A stretch of DNA of 14,086 bases from DASXRA01 sp036558905. GTDB taxonomy: Bacteria > Actinomycetota > Actinomycetes > Mycobacteriales > Jatrophihabitantaceae. Shown here piece after piece: positions 6,960 through 14,086 of this stretch. The position numbers and the translations under genes were made by a program. The stretch's first letter is position 1. Each line of letters opens with the position of its first letter. The notes beneath the pieces were generated by a model, which had not been told where the DNA came from, did not search any database, and worked only from the letters and a program-made list of their open reading frames with translations. The DNA is taken from contig DATBER010000167.1 of the NCBI GenBank assembly GCA_036558905.1, forward strand, positions 1 through 14,086, read 5' to 3'.

Positions 6960-8557
6960 CTTCGACAGCGGGCACGCATCGGCGGCGCCTCGTCCGAGCG
7001 GCAGCGCTGATCGCCTCGATCACCGTACTGGCGCGTCTGGTCGGCTTCGCCCGGACGACGACATTCGGGCACACGGTCGGCGGCGGCTGCGTCGGCGCCG
7101 TCTACCAGACGACCAACACGGTGCCCAACATCGTCTTCGACATCGTCGCGGGCGGGATGCTGTCGGCGCTGGTCGTGCCACTGCTCGCCCCTGCGTTCGC
7201 CGACGGTGATCGCGAGCGAATCTCGCAGACGGTGTCGGCGCTGCTGAACTGGGCGCTGGTGATCCTGCTGCCGATAGCCGTCGTGCTGGCCGTGGCGGCC
7301 CGGCCGATCGTCGAACTGCTGCTGGGTACCGGCCAGTGCGACGGAGCGGTCGAACTCGGTACCCGGATGCTGCTGGTGTTCGTGCCCCAGGTTCTGTTCT
7401 ACGGGGTGGGCATCGTGCTCGGCGGAGCCCTGCAGGCCGGCGAGCGCTTCGCCTGGCCGGCCCTGGCCCCGTTGCTGTCGAGCCTGGTCGTGATCGCCGC
7501 CTACCTCTGGTACGGGCAGCTGGCCGGGGTGGGCCGCGATGCCGCCGGGCTGCCGCGCACCGACGAGCTGGTGCTGAGCCTCGGCACCACGGTCGGCGTG
7601 GTGGTGCTGGCCTTGTCTCAACTGCCGGCTGCCCGCCGGCTGGGTATCAGCTACCGGCGCACGCTGCGCTTCCCGTCCGGGCTGGCGCCGGCGGCCCGGG
7701 CGGCAGCGCTGGCCGGCGCGTTCACGCTCGGCGCGCAGGAACTGTCGACGGCCGTGATGTTGCGGCTGGCCAACCAGGACACGGCCACCGGCACGGTCGT
7801 CGCGTTGACCCAGGCCCAGACGGTGTTCCTGCTGCCCTGGGCGGCATTGGCCGTGCCGATCGCGATGTCGGCGTTCCCGCGACTGGCCACCGCCTGGGAT
7901 CGCGGCGAGCACACCACCGCCCGTCGGCTGGTCACCACGTCGACCCGGATGGTGGTCGCGCTGAGCGCGGTGGGCGCCGCGGTGCTGGTCGCGGTGGCCG
8001 AGCCGATCGGCAACGTGGTGCTGCAGCGGGGTTCGGGTGCGCACGCCGCGCTGGCGCCGGCCGTCGTCGGGTTCGCCTTCGGGCTGCTGGGGTGGGGGCT
8101 GGTCGCGCTGTTCGCCCGCTGCCTCTACGCGGCCAGGCAGGTGGGCGTTTCGGCCAAGGCCCAGGTCACCGGACAGGCGCTGGTAATCGTCGCCGATATC
8201 GTGCTCGCCGTGACCGTGCCTGTGCAGTTCCGCGCCATCGCCCTGGCGGTGGGCAACTCGATCGGAGTCACCGTTGCTGCGACCCTGCTGCTGCTGGCCA
8301 TGCGCCGGCACGGGCTGCTCGACAGTGTGCGCAGCCGGGTCTTCGACGTGCTACGCGCGGTCGGCGTCGCGGCGGTGGCCGGGGCAGTCGGCTGGACGGT
8401 CGGCCGGCTGGCTGAAGGACGCGGCGTGGCCAGCTCGATCGGCCTGGGCCTGGCGGCGGCCGTCGTGGCCGGCGCGGTGGCGTTGGGTGGCCTGATCGTC
8501 GTCGACCGCGGACTGCTCGCCCTGCTGCGCTCGCGGCTGCGGGGGAGTGCGACATGA
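6956..8557 (+). CDS. murJ: MurJ/MviN-family lipid flippase, non-canonical paralogue
   Basis: A 533-residue membrane protein with about 14 predicted transmembrane segments, the size and layout of MurJ-type MOP flippases that move lipid-linked sugars across the membrane. The N-terminal block LARLVGFAR at 25-33 keeps two arginines matching E. coli MurJ R18 and R24. By my eye alignment other residues important in E. coli MurJ are changed: the PNLLRR segment reads PNIVFD (57-62, R52 lost), the D39 position is Ala48, and the R270 position is about Thr289 before LLPWAALAVP. It is therefore probably not the main lipid II flippase; the usual actinobacterial murJ lies near the chromosome origin. The GTG start overlaps the previous stop (GTGA), and the stop overlaps the next gene (ATGA). 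Its likely cargo is the product of the flanking transferase genes. Confidence 0.85.
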   Translation: MTSTAGTHRRRLVRAAALIASITVLARLVGFARTTTFGHTVGGGCVGAVYQTTNTVPNIVFDIVAGGMLSALVVPLLAPAFADGDRERISQTVSALLNWALVILLPIAVVLAVAARPIVELLLGTGQCDGAVELGTRMLLVFVPQVLFYGVGIVLGGALQAGERFAWPALAPLLSSLVVIAAYLWYGQLAGVGRDAAGLPRTDELVLSLGTTVGVVVLALSQLPAARRLGISYRRTLRFPSGLAPAARAAALAGAFTLGAQELSTAVMLRLANQDTATGTVVALTQAQTVFLLPWAALAVPIAMSAFPRLATAWDRGEHTTARRLVTTSTRMVVALSAVGAAVLVAVAEPIGNVVLQRGSGAHAALAPAVVGFAFGLLGWGLVALFARCLYAARQVGVSAKAQVTGQALVIVADIVLAVTVPVQFRAIALAVGNSIGVTVAATLLLLAMRRHGLLDSVRSRVFDVLRAVGVAAVAGAVGWTVGRLAEGRGVASSIGLGLAAAVVAGAVALGGLIVVDRGLLALLRSRLRGSAT

Positions 8558-9621
8558 AGCGGGCCACGCTCGTGCTGGCGACCAGCACCGGTGGCGTCGG
8601 CGCGCACGTCTCGTCGCTGGTCCGCGGCCTAACCGCCGACGGTTGGCACGTGAACGTCTGCGGACCGCCGGCGACGGACGAGCTGTTCGGGTTCTCCCGG
8701 GACGGGGCGGCGTTCACGCCGGTCAGCGGATCGGCCACGGACCCGCGCGCCGGGTGGACGGTCCGCCGAGTTGCCGGCCGCTCGGACGTGCTGCACGCGC
8801 ACGGCCTGCGGGCCGCGACCGTCGCCGGGCTGGCGCACCGGCATCCGCTCGTCGTGACGTGGCACAACGCGGTACTCGGGCCGCCCGGGCTCCGCCGCAG
8901 TGTGCTGGCACTCGGCGAACGCTTCGTCGCCCGCTCGGCCGACATCGCGCTGTGCGCGTCGTCCGACCTGGAGGAGCGGGTACGCGCGCTCGGCGGCCGC
9001 GACGTCCGCCCGGGTCCGGTCGCCCCGCCGGTGCGCAAGCCGGAACGGTTCCCGTCCGAGGTCCGCGCGGCTCTCGGCGTGGACGATGCGCCGTTCCTGC
9101 TGAGCGTCGGGCGGCTGCATCCGCAGAAGGGCCACGACGTGTTCGTCGAGGCGGCGGCCCGGCTGGGCAAGGACCGGCCCGGCGTGCGCGCGATGATCGC
9201 CGGCGACGGCCCGCAGCGGGCCGAGCTCGGGGCGCGGATCGCCGAGCTGGGCGCCCCGGTCGAGTTGCTTGGTCGACGTGTCGACATTCCCGACCTGCTC
9301 GGAGCGGCGGACGTCGTCGTGTGTTCCAGTGTGTGGGAAGCCCGCTCGCTGTCGGTCCAGGAGGCGCTGCTGGCGGGACGACCCGTGGTCGCGACCCGGG
9401 TCGGCGGACTGCCCGAACTGGTCGGCGACGCCGCGGTGCTCGTCCCGCCGAACGATCCGGCCGCCCTCGCCGGTGCGGTCGAGCGGATCCTCGACGACCC
9501 GGCCTGGGCTGCGACGCTCGCCGCTCGAGCGGCCGAGGCGGCTCGCCGATTGCCCGACGAGCACGACACGGTGGCGCAGGTCGAGGCGGTCTACCGAGAG
9601 CTGATCGGCGCGTCGCGCTGA
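8554..9621 (+). CDS. GT4 family (GT-B fold) glycosyltransferase
   Basis: A 355-residue retaining glycosyltransferase of the GT4 type, expected to move a sugar from a nucleotide-sugar donor to a lipid-linked or other acceptor on the cytoplasmic face. The N-terminal acceptor domain has the glycine-rich STGGVGAHVSSLVRGL at 11-26 and HAHG at 81-84. The C-terminal donor domain has SVGRLHPQKGHDVFVEAA at 184-201, AGDGPQRAEL at 216-225, and the EX7E pair E262 and E270 in EARSLSVQE, followed by GRPVVATRVGGLPELV. No signal or membrane segment is visible. The ATG overlaps the flippase stop by 4 bases (ATGA) and has GGGGGA at 8541-8546 at good spacing. Substrate cannot be read from sequence; PimB- and MshA-type enzymes share this architecture. 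Its place beside a flippase suggests envelope glycan assembly. Confidence 0.88.
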   Translation: MKRATLVLATSTGGVGAHVSSLVRGLTADGWHVNVCGPPATDELFGFSRDGAAFTPVSGSATDPRAGWTVRRVAGRSDVLHAHGLRAATVAGLAHRHPLVVTWHNAVLGPPGLRRSVLALGERFVARSADIALCASSDLEERVRALGGRDVRPGPVAPPVRKPERFPSEVRAALGVDDAPFLLSVGRLHPQKGHDVFVEAAARLGKDRPGVRAMIAGDGPQRAELGARIAELGAPVELLGRRVDIPDLLGAADVVVCSSVWEARSLSVQEALLAGRPVVATRVGGLPELVGDAAVLVPPNDPAALAGAVERILDDPAWAATLAARAAEAARRLPDEHDTVAQVEAVYRELIGASR

Positions 9622-9624
9622 TCA
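9602..9624 (+). terminator. Hairpin across the glycosyltransferase stop codon, terminator-like
   Basis: TGATCGGCGC (9602-9611) pairs with GCGCTGATCA (9615-9624) around a three-base loop GTC: ten pairs, one of them G-U. The TGA stop of the glycosyltransferase (9619-9621) is in the right arm. There is no U-tract downstream. It separates the envelope block from pyrG, which has its own promoter-like signal 26 bases further on, so it most likely acts as a terminator. Confidence 0.5.
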
Positions 9625-9649
9625 AGCAGGCGCATCGCGCTTCCCGTGT

Positions 9650-9655
9650 TAACGT
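9650..9655 (+). promoter_or_regulatory. Putative -10 box of pyrG, leaderless configuration
   Basis: TAACGT fits the actinobacterial -10 pattern TANNNT. Its last base is followed by eight bases and then the pyrG GTG at 9664, so a transcript starting 7-9 bases downstream would begin at or next to the start codon. No -35 element is convincing at 16-18 bases upstream, and no Shine-Dalgarno sequence precedes the GTG. Both are typical of leaderless actinobacterial genes. Confidence 0.45.
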
Positions 9656-9663
9656 GGACTTCC

Positions 9664-11429
<1,766 letters not shown>

Positions 11430-11433
<4 letters not shown>

Positions 11434-12047
11434 GCGCGGACCAGTATCAGGTTCTCACGTCCACCCGGCAGTTCTCCGGTCGTGTGATCTCCCTGCGCAC
11501 CGACGAGGTGCGCATGAGCGACGGCACCGTCGCCACCCGCGAGATCGTGGAGCATCCCGGAGCGGTCGGGGTCGTGGCGCTCGACGACGACGACCAGGTG
11601 GTGTTCGTCAACCAGTACCGGCACCCGGTAGGCCGCTATCTGGACGAGCTGCCGGCCGGCCTACTCGACGTGGCCGGCGAACCGGCCGCCCTGGCCGCGC
11701 AGCGCGAGCTCAAGGAGGAGACCGGGCTGGCCGCCGCCGAGTGGCACGTGCTGATCGACCTGTTCACCTCGCCCGGCATGACGAACGAGGCCATCCGCAT
11801 CTTCCTGGCCCGGGGGCTGAGCGACGCCCCGGGGGAGCCGTTCGTGCCCGAGCACGAGGAGATCACGCTGACGGTTTCCCGGGTGCCACTCGACGAGGCG
11901 GTGGCTCGGGCCCTGAGCGGTGAGCTGACCAACGCCGCGGCGGTGGCCGGCGTCTGCGCCGCGGCGGCCAGCCGGGCCGGCGGGTGGCGTGACCTGCGTC
12001 CGGCCGACTCCGCCTGGCCCGGCCGGCCCCGGCCGACCGACCGCTGA
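11430..12047 (+). CDS. Nudix hydrolase, ADP-ribose pyrophosphatase type
   Basis: A 205-residue Nudix protein expected to split ADP-ribose or similar nucleoside diphosphate derivatives into AMP and a sugar phosphate. The Nudix helix is E84 then seven residues then RELKEETGL (92-100), holding the metal-binding glutamates. It is preceded by VVFVNQYRHPVGRYLDELP at 58-76 and followed by SPGMTNEAIRIFLA (114-127), the pattern of the ADP-ribose branch. It occupies the place of Rv1700 in M. tuberculosis, where the enzyme is an ADP-ribose pyrophosphatase. The frame is open far upstream inside pyrG; the GTG at 11430 is chosen because it overlaps the pyrG stop (GTGA) and gives the family N terminus SADQYQVLTSTRQFSG. 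It ends with a TGATG junction to xerD. The exact substrate is inferred from the family. Confidence 0.92.
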
Positions 12048-12997
12048 TGGCCCTGACCGCCGAGCCGCACACGCGGCTCGCGCTCGGATCGGTAGTGCGC
12101 AGCTACCTCGATCACCTGGCCGTCGAACGCGGCGTCGCCGGCAACACCCTCTCGTCATATCGCCGCGACCTCGACCGCTACCTCGGCTACCTGGCCACGC
12201 AGGGCATCACGACGCTGAGCGGTATCACCGGGGCGGCGGTCTCCGGCTTCCTCGGTTACCTGCGGGAGGGCGACGCCGAGCATCCGCCGCTGTCCGCGTC
12301 GTCGGCCGCCCGTGCCGTGGTGGCGGTGCGCGGGCTGCATCGCTTCGCGGTGCGCGACGGGCTGGTCGAGGTCGACGTCGCGCACGACGTGCGTCCGCCG
12401 ATCCCGCCGCGCCGGCTGCCCAAGGCGATCAGCGTCGAGCTGGTCGAGCGGCTGCTCGATGCCGCCGGTTTCGACGGCACGCCGCTGGCCATCCGCGACC
12501 GGGCCCTGCTCGAGTTGCTCTACGCGACCGGGGCGCGCATCTCCGAGGCGGTGGGCCTGGCCGTCGACGACGTCGACCTGGCCGCGCGCAGCGTGCTGCT
12601 GTCCGGCAAGGGCGGCAAGCAGCGCCGGGTGCCGCTCGGCTCGTTCGCCGCGACGGCGCTCGAGGCCTACTTGGTGCGGGTGCGTCCCGGGTTGGCCGCG
12701 AAAGGACGGGGTACCCCGGCGCTGTTCCTCAACGCGCGCGGTGGTCCGCTGTCGCGGCAGTCGGCCTGGACAGTGCTGCGTGACGCCGCCGACAAGGCCG
12801 GCCTGGCGGCTGGCATCTCGCCGCACACCCTGCGCCACTCGTTCGCCACGCATCTGATGGAAGGCGGGGCCGACGTCCGCGTCGTGCAGGAGCTGCTCGG
12901 GCACTCGTCGGTGACCACGACGCAGATCTACACGCTGGTGACGGTTGACCAGCTGCGAGAGGTCTACGCCGCCACGCACCCGCGTGCGAACGCCTAG
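12047..12997 (+). CDS. xerD: Tyrosine recombinase XerD
   Basis: XerD acts with XerC at the dif site to resolve chromosome dimers during division. The 316-residue protein has an N-terminal SAM-like core-binding domain (about 14-110, with NTLSSYRRDLDRYL) and a C-terminal catalytic domain. The full catalytic set is present: R164 in ATGARISE, K188 in SGKGGKQRR, H260 and R263 in PHTLRHSFATHL, H286 in LLGHSSVTTTQIYT, and nucleophile Y295. The ending LVTVDQLREVYAATHPRA is typical of actinobacterial XerD. Position after pyrG and the Nudix gene matches M. tuberculosis Rv1701, which argues for the housekeeping enzyme and not a phage or transposon integrase. The ATG overlaps the upstream stop by 1 base, with no clear ribosome binding site, suggesting reinitiation. 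The TAG stop sits at the foot of a hairpin. Confidence 0.95.
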   Translation: MALTAEPHTRLALGSVVRSYLDHLAVERGVAGNTLSSYRRDLDRYLGYLATQGITTLSGITGAAVSGFLGYLREGDAEHPPLSASSAARAVVAVRGLHRFAVRDGLVEVDVAHDVRPPIPPRRLPKAISVELVERLLDAAGFDGTPLAIRDRALLELLYATGARISEAVGLAVDDVDLAARSVLLSGKGGKQRRVPLGSFAATALEAYLVRVRPGLAAKGRGTPALFLNARGGPLSRQSAWTVLRDAADKAGLAAGISPHTLRHSFATHLMEGGADVRVVQELLGHSSVTTTQIYTLVTVDQLREVYAATHPRANA

Positions 12998-13020
12998 CTC
13001 GGCTCGGCTAACCGAGTGCT
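12996..13020 (+). terminator. Weak hairpin starting in the xerD stop codon
   Basis: AGC (12996-12998) pairs with GCT (13018-13020). After a three-base TCG bulge, GCTCGG (13002-13007) pairs with CCGAGT (13012-13017) around the loop CTAA, with one G-U. The stem is shorter than the other two stop-spanning hairpins and no U-tract follows. Its right side (AGTGCT, 13015-13020) can instead pair with AGCACT at 13035-13040, so two exclusive folds are possible. It probably acts as a terminator or attenuator between xerD and the ParA gene. Confidence 0.35.
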
Positions 13021-13119
13021 GACCGGCGCCGAGTAGCACTTCCTGCCGCCCGTTCCGACACTCCTCGGTTGATGTCGTAGCGGTGCCTCGCGTGGGGTAG
13101 CCTCGCGACCGGCGCCGAG
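13021..13119 (+). repeat. Paired 13-bp direct repeats in the xerD-parA gap
   Basis: GACCGGCGCCGAG occurs at 13021-13033 and again at 13107-13119, starts 86 bases apart, which is close to eight helical turns. Each copy contains the palindrome CGGCGCCG. An 8-base word AGCACTTC follows the first copy one base later (13035-13042) and recurs at 13140-13147, directly before the ParA-gene ATG. The two repeats bracket the -10-like box at 13098. They could be operator sites for one regulator or the remains of a small local duplication. Confidence 0.6.
13098..13103 (+). promoter_or_regulatory. Putative -10 box for the ParA-family gene
   Basis: TAGCCT fits TANNNT and would start a transcript near 13110, inside the second copy of the 13-bp repeat, leaving a leader of about 38 bases. 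No good -35 lies at the right distance; a TTGATG at 13069 is too far away (23-base spacer). A purine-rich GGCAGGGGG at 13127-13135 could serve as the ribosome binding site, although its 12-base spacing to the ATG is long. Confidence 0.3.
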
Positions 13120-13147
13120 ATAAACGGGCAGGGGGTCTAAGCACTTC

Positions 13148-14044
13148 ATGGCTATGTCGACAAGTCAAGAGGACGCCGATTCTGCTGCCACGTTCACCGT
13201 GGAGTCCGTGAAATCGTCCGACCCGGTGCTCGCCCGCCCCAAGCGCAAGCTCATCGATCCCAAGCCGGTCGACCGACATGGCCCGGCGCGCATCGTCGCC
13301 CTGTGCAACCAGAAGGGCGGCGTCGGCAAGACGACCTCGACCATCAACCTGGGCGCCTCGCTCGCCGAGTTCGGCCGGCGAGTTCTGCTGGTCGACTTCG
13401 ATCCGCAGGGGGCGCTGTCGGTCGGCCTCGGGGTACAGCCGCATCAGCTCGACCGCACCGCCTACAACCTGCTGATGGAACGCGACGTCGCGGTCGACGA
13501 CATCTTGCTCAAGACGGCCGTTCCCGGCATGGACCTGTTGCCGAGCAACATCGACCTGTCCGCCGCCGAGGTCCAGCTGGTCGGTGAGGTCGCTCGCGAG
13601 CAGACGCTGGCCCGGGTCATCGCGCCCATCACCGACGAGTACGACTTCGTGCTCATCGACTGCCAGCCCTCGCTCGGCCTGCTGACGGTGAACGCGCTGA
13701 CCGCCGCGCAGGGCGTGATCATCCCGCTGGAGTGCGAGTTCTTCTCGCTCCGCGGGGTGGCCCTCCTCGTCGACACGATCGACAAGGTCAAGGAGCGGCT
13801 GAACCCGTCGCTGCAGATCTCGGGGATCCTCGCGACGATGTACGACACCCGGACGGTGCACTGCCGCGAGGTGTTCAGCCGGGTCGTCGAGGCCTTCGGC
13901 GACACCGTCTTCCAGACCGTCATCCAGCGCACCGTCCGGTTCCCGGAGACCACGGTCGCCGGGCAGCCGATCACCACGTGGGCGCCCACGTCGTCGGGCG
14001 CCTCGGCGTACCGCGACCTCGCCAAGGAGGTGCTGGCCCTGTGA
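13148..14044 (+). CDS. ParA/Soj-family ATPase (scpAB-linked type)
   Basis: A 298-residue cytosolic P-loop ATPase of the ParA/MinD class, which use ATP-driven dimers on DNA or membrane to position cargo such as chromosome regions. Residues 1-46 are a variable, polar and basic leader. The deviant Walker A is KGGVGKTT at 56-63 with the signature lysine K56. Walker A' is LLVDFDPQG (80-88, D83 and D85) and Walker B is FVLIDCQPSLG (167-177, D171). It matches the ParA-like gene that precedes scpA and scpB in actinobacteria (Rv1708 position), distinct from the origin-linked parA-parB pair; no parB or parS site is seen here. ATG 13148 is chosen; an in-frame ATG at 13154 would remove two residues. A GTG start overlaps its stop by 4 bases. 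It probably links to the condensin partners ScpA/ScpB lying downstream. Confidence 0.92.
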   Translation: MAMSTSQEDADSAATFTVESVKSSDPVLARPKRKLIDPKPVDRHGPARIVALCNQKGGVGKTTSTINLGASLAEFGRRVLLVDFDPQGALSVGLGVQPHQLDRTAYNLLMERDVAVDDILLKTAVPGMDLLPSNIDLSAAEVQLVGEVAREQTLARVIAPITDEYDFVLIDCQPSLGLLTVNALTAAQGVIIPLECEFFSLRGVALLVDTIDKVKERLNPSLQISGILATMYDTRTVHCREVFSRVVEAFGDTVFQTVIQRTVRFPETTVAGQPITTWAPTSSGASAYRDLAKEVLAL

Positions 14045-14086
14045 CGCGCCGGCCCGTTCTGCCCGGTGCGTCGGAGCTGTTCCGCC
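14041..14086 (+). CDS. Start of next gene, small protein between parA-like and scpA, truncated
   Basis: The GTG at 14041 overlaps the ParA-gene stop in the same GTGA arrangement seen elsewhere in this window. It opens a frame of 15 codons to the window edge, reading VTRRPVLPGASELFR. The PGA-x-ELFR pattern resembles the start of a short conserved actinobacterial protein that I recall sitting between the ParA-like gene and scpA. The fragment is too short to assign a function, and the start rests on the overlap and that resemblance. Confidence 0.5.
   Translation, partial: MTRRPVLPGASELFR

Noticed and set aside
9622..9663. Riboswitch or pyrimidine attenuator leader before pyrG
   Set aside because: The gap is only 42 bases, and the predicted transcript starts at the GTG, leaving no leader; no G-run initiation sequence as in Bacillus pyrG is present.
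12047..12997. Integrase of a mobile element
   Set aside because: Sequence and neighbours match housekeeping XerD, and no attachment site, tRNA gene or phage gene is nearby.
12998..13147. dif, parS or chromosome partition site in the gap before the ParA gene
   Set aside because: I looked for the parS-type GTTTCACGTGAAAC palindrome and a dif-like AT-rich core and saw neither.

Overview
The window is a very GC-rich stretch of bacterial chromosome with every gene on the + strand. Gene content and order point to an actinobacterium: tlyA, nadK, recN, steA, steB/mctB, pyrG, a Nudix hydrolase, xerD and a ParA-family ATPase follow the order remembered for Mycobacterium tuberculosis Rv1693-Rv1708. It is probably not a mycobacterium, because three envelope genes lie between steB and pyrG, where mycobacteria have none. 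I cannot name the genus. Most coding junctions are 1- or 4-base overlaps (TGATG, GTGA, ATGA), and GTG starts are common.

Layout. 1-448: end of a small conserved protein carrying eleven exact-period 12-bp repeats that encode GVES tetrapeptides. 452-3940: tlyA (rRNA 2'-O-methyltransferase), nadK (NAD kinase) and recN (DNA repair ATPase) in one tight run, ending in a strong hairpin across the recN stop. 3999-9621: an envelope block, steA-steB (septum hydrolase control in relatives), then a small MraY/WecA-like membrane protein, a MurJ-family flippase and a GT4 glycosyltransferase, all overlapping or nearly so. It ends in a second hairpin across a stop codon. 9664-12997: pyrG, the Nudix hydrolase and xerD, overlapping; pyrG looks leaderless, with a TANNNT -10 box eight bases before its GTG. 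12998-13147: a 150-base regulatory gap with a third stop-spanning hairpin, a -10-like box and paired direct repeats. 13148-end: a ParA-family ATPase, then the first 15 codons of the next gene, which overlaps it by 4 bases.

How the genes fit together. The outer parts serve ribosome methylation, NADP supply, DNA repair, CTP synthesis and chromosome segregation (XerD, ParA, and probably scpA/scpB beyond the edge). The middle part holds the three classes of enzyme needed for a lipid-linked glycan: an initiating phosphoglycosyltransferase-like protein, a sugar-adding GT-B enzyme and a lipid flippase. Two of the three have lost residues that define the peptidoglycan enzymes MraY and MurJ, so this cassette is the best candidate here for an undescribed system, possibly tied to septal wall control through SteAB.
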